Origin: Dactylellina haptotyla | Taxonomy: Eukaryota; Ascomycota; Orbiliomycetes; Orbiliales; Orbiliaceae | Length of the DNA: 64,000 nt | NCBI GenBank assembly: GCA_031310005.1 | Contig: CM062379.1 | Coordinates: forward strand, 7,440,001-7,504,000 | Direction: 5' to 3' | Part shown: piece after piece, positions 23,422 through 34,253 of the stretch | Layout of the letters: each line of letters opens with the position of its first letter | Numbering within the stretch: position 1 is the stretch's first letter | Position numbers and translations under genes: made by a program | The notes under the pieces: model-generated | Databases searched by the model: none | What the model was told of the DNA's origin: nothing | The model's input: only the letters and a program-made list of their open reading frames with translations

Positions 23422-24235
23422 TAGGCAATATTATAAATCCGGAATACTTACCGCGCACCATAATCTGTTAACTTGCTGTCGGCGCCTGGAGCTACGCTAA
23501 ATCCGAAATTTAGGTCATGGTGAGGCGGGATATTGCAACCTGTATAGCTGTAAAATTTATAGGAAGATTTTATGTGAATATCTTGTATCGCGGAAGCTGT
23601 TAGTCCCTTCGGATTCATCAATTCAGTCGAAATATCGGTACTATCGTCTAATAAGGTCTAATTATCGTCAAAATAGAAATATAACTTACATTTATTGAAT
23701 TAATAAGAAACAATCGAAGAGTACAACTACCTGGGCTGCAGGCGGCATCTATGGAAAGGTAAGTATTTAAAGAAGTTGTTCGATTCTGAGAATGCTCGGA
23801 TTTGCCCAATACCAAGTTCTTTGACAAGCTCATATTGTGCATGCTCATTCAATTGTCTATCTATCCAAACTTCTATCCTTTTGAGTGGTTTCAACCTTGT
23901 GGATCCAAATCGAAACGCTCCACTGTAGTTTCAACATGAATATTTCGGAATATAAAGCTTGAATATATAATTCATATTATACAAATGCTGAACAAAAAAT
24001 GAGATACAGCAGCTTGCAACTGCAGACCCGCCAGATCTACACTGGCTCTCTATGCTCAGGTACACATAAATTCAAGGTAAGTACCCCGATACTCTTATGG
24101 TAATAGCTGGTCTCGCGGGCCCGCGGGTAACAGCTGATATTTGGCGAAATTCCAATTCAATCGCTTACTTTGCCCAGGTAAAGTATATATTTGTTATTGC
24201 AGTATAGTGGATAAAACTGCTAGAAATAGGGGATT
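23422..24235. other. Tail-to-tail spacer
   Basis: AT-rich; no gene or structured RNA recognised. Confidence 0.5.
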
Positions 24236-26203
24236 TCATTTAACCACCTTCAGTCGAGGTATGGTCTTACAATCCGACAAATCGTAGTTGCTGTCACCAA
24301 TTTGAGTAACCTTGTTTGGCCACCCAGCCTGTCGATAAAACCAAAGTTTCGGTGCTGCAGCGTTTGCTAGAGTATCATTACAAATCCAAATTGTGTTGCG
24401 GATATCCGCGCTAGGTCGTGGCACAACATAGCCGTCAGTGTAATCGAAGTATAGATAGGCGAAACTGGCTGATGGTCCAATTGATGAAGAGACAGTGGTG
24501 ACAAAATATGAATCCATGAAGTTTTCTATGTTAATTATACTGGAACGGTAAGTCAAATAAAATATTCTCGTCTTATTGATGCCCCCATCCATGTACCACA
24601 TGACATTACTGAAAAAGTATGCCCGCTCGGTCGGATCCCAGTGAGCCTCCCAATAGATATCCTTCTGAGCTTTCAAGCTTTGCGAATAGTTAGGATATGG
24701 GTTGTGAGCCGATGTGTCCCACCATAAAAATTGCTTGAACCATGTAGATAAACTTTGGTCCTGTAATTGAAAGTATCCGTTGAGGGGAACGGGAAGTTCT
24801 AACGATCCACTAGCGGCAGAGACTGAAACGCTCACGCTAGTTGAGGTAGTCGTACTACCTGTGGATTTGACGAAAACAGATACAGAGTTGTAAGATGTGC
24901 TGGTTGAATAGGTTGTGAGAACGGCGCCCGGCGTTACAGCTCTAGAGCACGCTGACTTGATCTGAGTAGCGTCATAGGAGACTAGCTCCGTCGGTGTCGT
25001 GGCGCGTCGAACTAGGGCGTCATCGGATGCTTCTACCGGACTATAAATCGTGACAGAGTACGAGGAGCTCACCGCAAAGCTAGGAGTTATAGATACAGAG
25101 ACCTTCGTGGATGTGCTCGTAGATGTGGAATAACCTGTCCCACTTGTTGTCCCACCCGTCGTCCTAGCGGGCTTATAGCTAAGTAAGGAAAAGCAGTAGC
25201 TTTGTAAGCCCGCAGACGTAATCACAACGTAGGCATCTGGGGGCTTTGAAGTGGTGGTTACGATCTTTGGGTAGAGGACAGCAGTAACGATAGGCATCTC
25301 AACGTAATTTACGGGAACGGGGACGTCATGCCGTAGCAGCCTGAGGTTATACCCTTTGATCCCTTTTGTAGTAGGCTCTCCGTAGGTATCATAAAGACTG
25401 CCCTTAAAAAACATCTTTAAGAGCTGTTTACCGGATGACAGCTCTCCCGGCCGTGAGGCTACAACAATCACCGCATCCCAGCCATCCCTAACCAAATTTT
25501 CATCATAGAAACCCTGGACATAATCTGCGACTACAACAGGTCCCCATCTCGCCTGGGGCTTTTCTGGATTAAAATAGAGAAAATACTTGGAGTCGTAAGT
25601 GCTCAACTGGCCGTAGAAGAGTACGTATTTGCTCTGATCGAAACCTTGGGTGACCTGTGCCGGCGGTTGCATTCTCGGTTCTAAATTCAAAGCGGCGGCA
25701 TCTTCAATTGATATGAAAAGTACTTCCTCTGGCGTTGAAGGTCTACCGTTCGCCATTACGTATTTCCCATCTTCGGTCGTTATAAAGAATCCGCCGGTTG
25801 TTGGCCGCGGGCGCGGCGAGCCCGGGGTGTTGCTACTCGAACCTGAGATAATTCCTGTGGATCCGGATATTGAACCAGATAAGGTACCTGTAGGTCTTGT
25901 ACGCGTACCCGTTCTAGTCCGAGGAGTAGTTATCGTTCCGGTTTCAGGGCCCGTACCAGTTTTTGTCTTGGTAGGATCTAAAGTGCTGTCTGCGCTTCCA
26001 ATTGCGGAACTAGGGCTGAGAATGTTCCATGCTGATAGTAGATTGGCGCACATAGGTAGTTCCTGTGGACTGCACGTTCCTGGGAGTATTGCGGTTTGTT
26101 GAACGGTTGTAAATACCACTACGGTCGTCTCCGTTTGAACGCCGAAAGCTATTGTTACGAATTGGGCAAATAGCCCCCAGCGCAGGTTAAGGAAGGAAGG
26201 CAT
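24236..26203 (-). CDS. Secreted Ser/Thr-rich orphan protein
   Basis: Intronless, 655 aa. It starts with a signal-peptide-like segment (WGLFAQFVTIAFGVQT). Residues about 75-135 are a Thr/Gly/Arg/Pro-rich linker (TGTRTRPTG, SISGSTGIISG) and a second Ser/Thr/Val-rich stretch at about 365-480 should be heavily O-glycosylated. Between and after are folded-looking parts rich in aromatics (YVLFYGQLSTYDSKYFLYF; FQLQDQSLSTWFKQFLWW). There is no GPI signal at the C-terminus (ends RLKVVK). I recognise no family. A cell-surface or adhesive role is a guess from composition. Confidence 0.75.
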   Translation of the reverse strand: MPSFLNLRWGLFAQFVTIAFGVQTETTVVVFTTVQQTAILPGTCSPQELPMCANLLSAWNILSPSSAIGSADSTLDPTKTKTGTGPETGTITTPRTRTGTRTRPTGTLSGSISGSTGIISGSSSNTPGSPRPRPTTGGFFITTEDGKYVMANGRPSTPEEVLFISIEDAAALNLEPRMQPPAQVTQGFDQSKYVLFYGQLSTYDSKYFLYFNPEKPQARWGPVVVADYVQGFYDENLVRDGWDAVIVVASRPGELSSGKQLLKMFFKGSLYDTYGEPTTKGIKGYNLRLLRHDVPVPVNYVEMPIVTAVLYPKIVTTTSKPPDAYVVITSAGLQSYCFSLLSYKPARTTGGTTSGTGYSTSTSTSTKVSVSITPSFAVSSSYSVTIYSPVEASDDALVRRATTPTELVSYDATQIKSACSRAVTPGAVLTTYSTSTSYNSVSVFVKSTGSTTTSTSVSVSVSAASGSLELPVPLNGYFQLQDQSLSTWFKQFLWWDTSAHNPYPNYSQSLKAQKDIYWEAHWDPTERAYFFSNVMWYMDGGINKTRIFYLTYRSSIINIENFMDSYFVTTVSSSIGPSASFAYLYFDYTDGYVVPRPSADIRNTIWICNDTLANAAAPKLWFYRQAGWPNKVTQIGDSNYDLSDCKTIPRLKVVK

Positions 26204-27671
26204 GATGGAGCACGGATTACAGATCGGAAAAGCGTAAAATAGATAGTCGGCTTCCTAATACTCATAGGGTAGTTTTACTTTACGTAGGTCTTTACTTATA
26301 CTTAAGTAGTTACATATATAGTTTATAGCAAGCGAGGATATCTATATCTGTAAATTGTAGATCTCTAGGATGCTACGTAGAAGTGACCTCGAGATCTCCG
26401 GTCGACGCGGTCTACTCTGGATTCACGGACCTGAATATCTCTCAACAAGCACCCAAATGTAACATTGCATCCACGACTTCCACAGAATAGCTCAAACGCA
26501 CCCTGCATCAAAATTAGTGACAGTAACTATTATGAAAAGTTGACTAAATGTCATAGATTACCTGCTGGTACGTAATAGTACTGCTTGAGCGAACTCGTAT
26601 ATATCATTAACCAATCTTCTAGATTAGTGTCACACCTAGCTCGTATTTATGAGTCAAAGCAATTGTTTTGTCAAAAATCTAAATGATCAAAGTGATTAGT
26701 TTACTCAACTAGACTTCTTGGAGTTTTAGGGCTCTACTTTATAGTTTTATTTTTGTGGAGTCGCATCGATGCATCGAAGCACTTGCCTTGAAAAGGATGA
26801 CCGCCGATCACGTTAGAAGGCCTGGCTATCGCGCCGCAAGAACTATCTGTGATCATTGAGGAGAACTAGCGATCCCAAATTTGTCTATTATTATATGTAT
26901 ATATATAGATAAAAATATATAAATATTCTCCAATCGTCGGATTATATGATCCCCTCCTCAGTCATCGCTATCACACGAATATACTGAACATCATGAACTC
27001 GAACGATTCTGAACCCAGAGGTTATCCTAACGTGTTATTTTTATTACTACTAAGTTACAAAATTTAGCGAGGCCACCGATTGCCAATTTACATTTTACTC
27101 TGCGCGAAGACTTGATCCATTAATATTAGACATATAAATATATATCACTTCTTTCCAAGTAACTGTACAATCAATTACAAGATCTCGCAGGAAGATGATA
27201 TTATGAGAATGCAGCCAACGTATCCCCGGTTTCATGTACTCAAGGGCGACAAAATTTCGAAATCTTCTGGTAAATGGCCCAGACTACCGATGCTTCAACG
27301 GTCAACCAATATGCAACACATGTCCACACCGGGTCGCGGCGTCGCATCCCCGGCAAAATTTGCAGAGCCGTCGGAACCCGCTGCAGCGTTCCCGTTTGTG
27401 CCCTGTTCGTCCGATGTCTCGCAGTTTCAGGGACGACTCTGCTCTGACTCATGCTTCTATGTACCGGGTACCGCGGTAGATCCGATCCTGAGATTTATTT
27501 ATATTTATTATTGTGTTCCGTCCTTGCGTGTTCGCCATTTCTATCGTGCCAGAGGGTAAACTACGCAAGTGTACGCAATTGGCAGTTGCAGCCCGCCCAG
27601 CGCTATCGATAAAGGTCCCTCGCTGACCTCCCCGCACCCCCCCACAGCCAGTCGCCGCGCACAATCACATC
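26204..27671. other. Divergent intergenic region
   Basis: AT-rich from 26204 to about 27190 (TATATATAGATAAAAATATA near 26900), then GC-rich up to the DAHP synthase start. No gene supported; small frames at 27203-27559 overlap promoter sequence. Confidence 0.5.
27445..27451 (+). promoter_or_regulatory. Cross-pathway control element (Gcn4/CpcA-type TGACTCA)
   Basis: A perfect TGACTCA lies 221 nt upstream of the DAHP synthase ATG. This is the consensus for Gcn4/CpcA/Cpc1 bZIP activators, which raise amino-acid biosynthetic genes on starvation; aromatic pathway genes are known targets. Binding here is inferred. Confidence 0.6.
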
Positions 27672-29275
27672 ATGGCCTCCCCTCCGATACACCTCCCCCT
27701 CAGCGAGGCTGCCCGGGGCGCCGCTATCCTTCGTACCTCCTCGCTCACCGAAGCCCTGAAATCACAAGCCGCGGCTGCCAAAACGGCGGCGGAATGGACC
27801 CCATCGTCTTGGCAATCGAAGCCGATCAAGCAGGATGTTGCCTACCCGGATCGTGCTGCCTTCGAGAAGACTTTGGCGAAGCTCGAGTCGCTGCCCATGA
27901 TTGTCCACCCGACGGAGATCAACAAATTGCGCTCGAGTCTGAAGGCCGTCTGTGAGGGCAAGGCGTTCCTGTTGCAGGGCGGCGACTGTGCCGAACTGTT
28001 CGACTACTGCACCGAGTCCCAGATCGATGCCAAGATCGCACTTCTCCTGCAGATGTCCCTCGTTTTGATCCACGGCCTCCGTCTACCCGTCGTTCGTATC
28101 GGCCGTATCGCGGGACAATTCGCGAAACCTCGTTCCTCCCCTACCGAAATTGTTGATGGCAAGGAGATCCCATCTTTCCGTGGCGACAACATCAACGGCT
28201 TCGACCCCAGCGAGCGAACTCCGGAACCTGCCCGCCTCGTCCAAGCTTACTTCCACTCCTCCACCACCCTAAACTACATCCGCACCCAGCTCTCCGCCGG
28301 CTATGCCGATTTGCACCATCCCTTCAACTGGTCTCTTTCCCACGTCCAAGATTCCGAAGTCAAAGCAAAGTATCTGAAAACTGTGGAAGCCCTCACCGAA
28401 AGTCTGAGTTTTATGAAAACAATCGGCGCCGACACGTCAAGTTCGCTGAGAGGCGTTGATTTCTACACATCACACGAAGGGTTGATATTAGAGTACGAAC
28501 AGAGCTTCACCAGGAAGTGGAAGCCCACTCCTGGTGTCAATGGCGGCAAGGAAGGATGGTACAATACCTCCGCCCATTTCATCTGGATCGGCGACAGAAC
28601 GAGACAGTTGGATGGTGCGCACGTTGAGTATTTCAGAGGTATCGAGAACCCGATTGGTATCAAGGTTGGGCCGTCGTTCAAAGAAGAAGAATTCGGAAGC
28701 TTGTTGGATATCGTCAATCCGAGCAGAGAACCCGGAAAGGTGACCTTGATCACCAGATATGGATGTGAAAAGATTAAAAAGATTCTCCCGGGTCATATTG
28801 ACGCTGTTGTGAAGACCGGGCACCCCGTTATCTGGTAAGTTGAAAAAAAAAGAGATTTATGATTGAGAGACCGTTTTTCTGACGACAATTCTAGGCAATG
28901 TGACCCTATGCACGGCAACACGAGGTCGTCGCCAGAATCTGGTGTCAAGACACGCCAATACTCTTCCATCATGTCAGAGATTCTCTCAGCCTTGAAGATC
29001 CATAAGGAGAAGGGCACCTGGTTGGGAGGAATCCACCTGGAGCTGACTGGGGTATGTCACATTCCATCCATATTATTCCGGGAGGGAGACGCTAATGACC
29101 TTGTTGATAGGATGCGGTGACCGAGTGTGTCGGAGGCTCTGAGGGCTTGACTGACAAAGATCTCTCTTTGAACTATCAAACATACTGCGACCCCAGACTC
29201 AATGGAAAGCAGGCTCTCGATGTCGCCTTCACTATCTCTGATTACTATCGCGAGGCTAACAACAGGAAGGCTTAA
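27672..29275 (+). CDS. Class II 3-deoxy-7-phosphoheptulonate synthase (DAHP synthase), three exons
   Basis: Exons 27672-28834, 28895-29051 and 29111-29275 give 494 aa. The enzyme joins phosphoenolpyruvate and erythrose 4-phosphate in the first shikimate-pathway step. It is the plant/actinobacterial class II form: LLQGGDCAELFD (metal Cys106), FRGDNINGFDP, WIGDRTRQLDGAHVEYFRGI, CDPMHGNT, GGIHLELTG and YCDPRLNG carry the expected metal and substrate residues. Both introns interrupt conserved motifs and keep frame. Fungi usually also have class I (Aro3/Aro4) enzymes elsewhere. A TGACTCA site upstream suggests general amino-acid control. Confidence 0.95.
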
Positions 29276-29584
29276 TTGAGGATCCCCCGAAGTGATAGTG
29301 ACCTACGGCGAAATGGTGGCCACAAGAAGAGGGTGAAGTTGTATATATGAAAATAAAAATAAAAGTTAGGTGCGTATGGCTACTGGGAGGAAATTGGGAA
29401 TTTATGGAGTGTGGTATATAGACTTGAGCATTCTAAATATAATAAAAGTTTCTTAAAATGTGTCACATTCGCAATTTGATATTAATATTAGTCCTAACCA
29501 TCTTATGGCATCTATCAGATTCCGTGAAGTACTCGCCGGCCTTCAATACCGGATTTTTCACTTTAGATTAGCTACATGCTAGCA
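29276..29584. other. Tail-to-tail spacer
   Basis: Short AT-rich spacer with poly(A)-signal-like AATAAAA sequences near 29350 and 29440; no gene. Confidence 0.5.
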
Positions 29585-30412
29585 TTACACCTCTTCTTTG
29601 ATCATCTTCGGCTTCACGGGGCTCTTCCTCATTCTCCCTCCGCGCTTCATCCTCCCATCTCGCCGTCTACTCCAACTCCCAGTTCTGCCATCCACGCCAT
29701 CATCCACGCGAAAGCTCAAGTCGCTTCCATCAATAAATGCGCAACTTCCACCCTGAGATGTCTGGGTACTGCCGATAGTCGTATTACCTCCAGCAACACC
29801 ACTACTTACGCCGCCATTATTTTGATCCATCTCCAGTATCCCGCTAGCATGCTCTTTGATCCATCTCCGAGCGCGGATCCTTCTCATCACCTTTTGCAAA
29901 CCGAAAACCGCGCCAGCGAATAGTAAGAACGCGGCGAACAATGAAGACCATACGATCACTGCTTTGCGCGAAAATATAGCGTTTGTGATGGTTGTTGCGT
30001 TTGTGACTGAGGATATAAAAGAAGCATCTGCGACAGGTAGCTTTAGATGCTTGTATGATTGCGAATACTCTGAAGTCCATGAAGGTTCTGGAGAATCCGT
30101 TTCTGCATTTGGGCTTTGCGTGAATGTAACATCGACATCTCTGGTTACGGTTTCAGTGGTGGTAGTAAAAGCTGTAAGGGTTCGAGTGGAAGCGATATAG
30201 ACAGTAGATAAAGTAGCGTTGAAAGAATATGATAGGCCAATGTTTTCTAATTTAAAAGCTCTAGAGATAGAGGGTGCCTGCGGAGTTACCACGAGGTTTG
30301 TAGGATCCCAGGGTAGGTCTGACGGAGAGTCGACCGCCATGGTAACGGCGGGAAAAGGGGAGTATTTGCCGAAATGAAGAGCTGAATTTACGTCGGACAG
30401 TATGAAAAGCAT
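29585..30412 (-). CDS. Single-span membrane protein with Thr-rich ectodomain
   Basis: Intronless, 275 aa from the ATG at 30412 (an ATG at 30340 would give 251 aa). About 145 residues rich in Ser/Thr (LTAFTTTTETVTRDVDV) precede one membrane helix (AVIVWSSLFAAFLLFAGAVFG) and a basic stop-transfer (MRRIRARRW), then a Gly/Ser/Arg-rich tail ending KPKMIKEEV. The topology is probably outside-in (type I or III). No family recognised. It is the downstream-most member of a minus-strand run of similar-shaped genes up to about 38.1 kb. Confidence 0.65.
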   Translation of the reverse strand: MLFILSDVNSALHFGKYSPFPAVTMAVDSPSDLPWDPTNLVVTPQAPSISRAFKLENIGLSYSFNATLSTVYIASTRTLTAFTTTTETVTRDVDVTFTQSPNAETDSPEPSWTSEYSQSYKHLKLPVADASFISSVTNATTITNAIFSRKAVIVWSSLFAAFLLFAGAVFGLQKVMRRIRARRWIKEHASGILEMDQNNGGVSSGVAGGNTTIGSTQTSQGGSCAFIDGSDLSFRVDDGVDGRTGSWSRRRDGRMKRGGRMRKSPVKPKMIKEEV

Positions 30413-30757
30413 GATATCCCGCCCAAATTTATATATCTTGTGGAAGGCAAGCTGGCGGATACATCGAAGCCGCAAAGATTTGTCGCAGGTTGTAGAAGTG
30501 AAATACGGGGTATTGAGACGATTGCACGATGATTAAACATCCAGATGATAGCAACCTGGCTACTTTCAGAGTGTAAATGCTTTAGGTACATATATTTTTC
30601 AAAAAAGGGATTAACAAGTGATCGTTTATTTACGCTTCTGTTTTATATCCAATGATGGGAACAAATCCAACAAAAATATTGCGTTGTAGACGGTCTTTGT
30701 GTATATAGTTGATATGTTTGATTCCCAAATAGATAGCACCAAAATATAAGAAGTATG
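30413..30757. other. Spacer in the membrane-protein array
   Basis: AT-rich promoter and terminator sequence between two minus-strand genes. Confidence 0.45.
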
Positions 30758-31411
30758 TTACCCATTACAGCCTCTAGGACAGTCTAGGGAATTGTCCTGA
30801 CAAGAATCCTGAGAATAGACTGCTTTCGGTTGAGCGATTTCTGTTGATATGTAAGTGTCGGCTGGGCACGCCTCCTCCTCTCCACATGATATGGGCTCCA
30901 ACATCTGACCTTCGGTAAACTTGGAAACACCAAACTCAGGAGACAGAGTATGATCCGACGGATTCCACGATGGAGTGGTAGTGTGCGAATCGTGGCGTAT
31001 GCCATCCACTTTTTCCAAATCACAGCTAGACCTTCGTCCAGCCGACGTAATTCCACTCATTCCCATCGGAGTAAGTCTATTTTCTCTATCTCTTCTCTCT
31101 TCGACCGCTGTGGCAGCCTCCGCAGCAGCTTCGTCTCTTGTTTTATTTCGACGCGTCCGCCTGAATTTCACGGCGGCGATGAGAAGGACTGCGACTATAG
31201 CAATGAAACCCATCACGGCGGCGAGAACGATGCTATTCTTTTTACTCCAGTGACCAGAAATCCCTGTACTGCCTTGTATGAAGGGACGACTGCGATGGCT
31301 GCCACCAAAAGACTTGCCCAACCCTTTCAAAAGTTTCCCCGGCTTGCTGGAACTATGCTTGGGTTTCGACCCTGCGCCAAAGATGTTTTTGAGGGCTGAT
31401 TTGATTCCCAT
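30758..31411 (-). CDS. Single-span membrane protein with basic N-terminus
   Basis: Intronless, 217 aa. The first 57 residues are basic and Gly/Ser/Lys-rich (MGIKSALKNIFGAGSKPK). A single helix (SIVLAAVMGFIAIVAVLLIA) follows, then a basic and Ala/Glu/Arg-rich stretch (TRDEAAAEAATAVEERRDRE) that may form a helix, and a cysteine-containing acidic tail. The start MG could accept a myristoyl group, but that is speculation. No family recognised; its helix-plus-Arg/Glu design matches the genes at 32445 and 37553. Confidence 0.65.
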   Translation of the reverse strand: MGIKSALKNIFGAGSKPKHSSSKPGKLLKGLGKSFGGSHRSRPFIQGSTGISGHWSKKNSIVLAAVMGFIAIVAVLLIAAVKFRRTRRNKTRDEAAAEAATAVEERRDRENRLTPMGMSGITSAGRRSSCDLEKVDGIRHDSHTTTPSWNPSDHTLSPEFGVSKFTEGQMLEPISCGEEEACPADTYISTEIAQPKAVYSQDSCQDNSLDCPRGCNG

Positions 31412-32078
31412 TCTGATTCGAAATATTGTGTTGTACTGGGCTCAAGGGGTAATGTCGACGCCTAGGTTTTGTTAGCTTGTAGGTGCAAGAGGAACGCTAG
31501 GTTGGGAAATTGGAGGATTCAGGCTCCGCTAACGAGATTTGCGAAGGTTCCGCTCGATAAATTGAGGCGAGGTTACAGAGCGAAATGTTCGCTTTCATCA
31601 GCGGCGATCACCGGTTATATTCGCACGAGGTATTATTTATATCTAGGACTTCGGGACATAAGCCAGCGGGTGAGATACTCTCAATTCGATTCTCAAGTAA
31701 ATAAAAAGTCAATTTTGTCAAATTATTTTAGTTGAATATATATAATCTTGTCTCATACGGTCTCCTCGAAGCGGAACCGATGACTAGCGTAAGACGACGA
31801 GACTAAGTTTTGCTGTAAAAAATACCTCAATCTTACTTCAGAAAGATATGGTACTGCAAACCTGGATTCCATCTAAGCGTATAAAATAATATTTAATATT
31901 AATTCGAGCGCCTTAAGCTAAACAAACCCTAGTGGAACCACTTTTGAGAAAGTTTTATCAATATGCTTTGCTACAAAGTTCGGAATACATTGAGTACCTG
32001 AAGTTTCGATTTGCAGGAGTAAGAATTATATTCACTTCTTCTATTATACAGGCGATTACTTCTTTTCCCGATTATTTA
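31412..32078. other. Spacer in the membrane-protein array
   Basis: AT-rich, with no supported gene. Confidence 0.45.
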
Positions 32079-32330
32079 TCAGACGGATTCGTCCTTTTCT
32101 AGTTCCTCGACCGGGTAGAATGAGAATCGCAATCTATCTTTGCGCCTCAGCCAAGACTGCCTTGAATTTGGCATCTTCATCTGTAATCCCTTTGAATCCT
32201 TTGGCTTCCTTCCATTACCGAAGAAATGCGAATGGAGAGCTATGACTATAGCCGGAGCACTGAGAAGCGTTGAGAATAGGAGTAGTCTGTAGAGAGACAC
32301 GCTAAATTTCCCCATCTGATTCTCAAACAT
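32079..32330 (-). CDS. Very small membrane or secreted protein, hypothetical
   Basis: 83 aa from an ATG at 32330. A hydrophobic segment (YRLLLFSTLLSAPAIVIAL) near residues 14-32 is followed by a basic tail (WLRRKDRLRF) and an acidic end (EELEKDESV). It lies 115 nt downstream of the next gene's stop and on the same strand. It could be a real small member of the array or a 3' untranslated frame. Confidence 0.35.
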   Translation of the reverse strand: MFENQMGKFSVSLYRLLLFSTLLSAPAIVIALHSHFFGNGRKPKDSKGLQMKMPNSRQSWLRRKDRLRFSFYPVEELEKDESV

Positions 32331-32444
32331 TGAACAGTTTCTGATATATCACAAAAATCAATTAAAATCAATTGACGTCCTCTTAACTATCCAGATTGGC
32401 GGACTTACCCCTGTTTGATCTTGGTGTTGATATTTGATATATCG

Positions 32445-32858
32445 CTATTGTCGGGTTGATAGTGGGAGACTCGTCGACAGAATGGGCGATCTGTCTAATG
32501 GGGTCGCTCCAATCGCTGGCTGTTCTCGGGGAATCCTACTGCGCCCTCGTCGTGGATGATCTTCTATAATCTCCCGTATCTCCGATGTAGGATTTCCGGC
32601 TAGTTTGCTTCGGCTTCTTCTCTCACTATCTTCTGACTGCCTCCTCTCTTGTTGCTGTTGGAGTTCCTGTTTCCGATCCGCTTCTTCCAATTCTCTGGCT
32701 CTCTTCCACCTTTTCAACTGTTGATATCGTATAAATTTCGGTAGGATAACAGCTATTGCGATTAGAAAGACAATAGCGCTGAGTGCTATCAAAACACCTA
32801 CGAGCGCGTCTTTCATGAATTCGGGGAGTTTGTTGCTGACTTTCTTCCTGATGGCCAT
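32445..32858 (-). CDS. Single-span membrane protein with Arg/Glu/Gln coiled-coil tail
   Basis: Intronless, 137 aa from the ATG at 32858 (a longer frame begins only with TTG). A short basic N-terminus (MAIRKKVSNKLPEFMKD) leads into one helix (ALVGVLIALSAIVFLIAIAV), then a basic, strongly helical stretch (RARELEEADRKQELQQQQER) likely to form a coiled coil, and a Pro/Arg tail. It shares this plan with the genes at 30758 and 37553. Function unknown. Confidence 0.6.
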   Translation of the reverse strand: MAIRKKVSNKLPEFMKDALVGVLIALSAIVFLIAIAVILPKFIRYQQLKRWKRARELEEADRKQELQQQQERRQSEDSERRSRSKLAGNPTSEIREIIEDHPRRGRSRIPREQPAIGATPLDRSPILSTSLPLSTRQ

Positions 32859-33626
32859 GGTGAAACCTTCCAACCACGCCGATTAATAGTGATGCACCGA
32901 TGTTCTGAAACTTTTGATAGCCTCACACGCCTTTTTCAACCAAACTGTTCAGCTGCAAGTCGAACACTGTGGAATTCCAAGATCATCTAGATCCCAAGCG
33001 TGGATGAAAACGCCTAAATAAAAGGAAACTTCCCGAATCTTCTGCAATAAAAAAGTGTGATGGCGTAACAGGATAGTTAATCGTCAAAAGGAAAGAGTGT
33101 CCAGTGCTATGAGAGAGATTTAAACTGGCAGCGAAGGACAAGTGGAGGGAAACATGATCTGCGGACAGGCGTGCAATTGTTGCAGATTTTGCGTTGATCC
33201 GAGTTAATTGCCTTAATTAATTCAGCTTCCTCACTTTCTACGGAGTTTCTGCAGGGTAGTTGCAAAGTAACCTTTGAAGAGGAACTTTTGGGGATGAATA
33301 ATAAGCGAGACAACCTGTTGCGGCAAATGTAATATTTTGTGGCTATATTTTACAACAAAGAATATAGACTGTATCGATATTTCAATTCAAAGGTATAGAC
33401 AGGATGATTGTATTTCGGTCTGGTGCTTGGGGCTCCGTATTGGTCATATTGATATGTCAGACTCGAGTGACTGCTGCTTGTTTATACTGTAGCTCATCTT
33501 GTCTTAAGCTGCAGCAGAATCCGGTGGTTCTAGTTCTTCGTCCGGATATGATGGCGGATTATCAAGATCGCTTTCTGACGTTTCTGAACTTGCTATCGAG
33601 TTCCCCGGCGCCCTCAGCGGCGAGGC
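32859..33626. other. Spacer in the membrane-protein array
   Basis: AT-rich; small frames on both strands are not supported. Confidence 0.45.
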
Positions 33627-33986
33627 CTAACGAATGGAGCTCACTTCGGGCATGAATATCCTGCTCCTTTCGCAAAAGTAGTTTCTTGTCCTCCCACCCC
33701 GCGGATGTCTCCCGGAGTCGAATTCATCCAGACTGACTCGAAAAAAGCCTGGTGGCCACTCATCCCAGGCTGGAGGGATTGAAATGTCATCGTCGAATTC
33801 TTCTCTTCTGCTTTCGCGAATACACCGTCTGCAGGCTGCTATCCATCCAGCCAGGAATCCTGCAACGATCACAGCGAATATAAAGATGGTGATGGATTTG
33901 CTATCGTCTCCCTCGTCTTGTCCTCCGGGTTTTCGAGGGGTCGGTATAGTTGGTATGGGAGTAAGCTGGCCACCCATCGAAGCCAT
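33627..33986 (-). CDS. Single-span membrane protein with Trp/acidic tail
   Basis: Intronless, 119 aa from the ATG at 33986. A Pro/Thr-rich N-terminus (QLTPIPTIPTPRKPGG) precedes a helix (ITIFIFAVIVAGFLAGWIAA), a Cys/Arg stop-transfer (CRRCIRESRREEFDDD) and a tail with AWDEWPPGFF and an Arg-rich end. Same strand and shape as its neighbours. Function unknown. Confidence 0.55.
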   Translation of the reverse strand: MASMGGQLTPIPTIPTPRKPGGQDEGDDSKSITIFIFAVIVAGFLAGWIAACRRCIRESRREEFDDDISIPPAWDEWPPGFFRVSLDEFDSGRHPRGGRTRNYFCERSRIFMPEVSSIR

Positions 33987-34253
33987 CTGTAGTACCCTTG
34001 GATGTATACGTATCTCGTTATTATTATGATGTAAATCTTTCAAAATTATTAAATAAAATGTGGTGAGCTCAAGAAATATATTTTTTCAGTCTGTCGTGAA
34101 ATGGCCTTTTCCATAAGCGGACTCAGTAGTATTGGTGGATCTTAAAATGTCAATTAATGCTACTTGGCCAAATTCGCAGAAGTAACCACGTGAAGAGCGG
34201 TGTCTGATCTATCTGTGGCCAATATTTACAACGCCGTCGATCTGGAAACCTAT

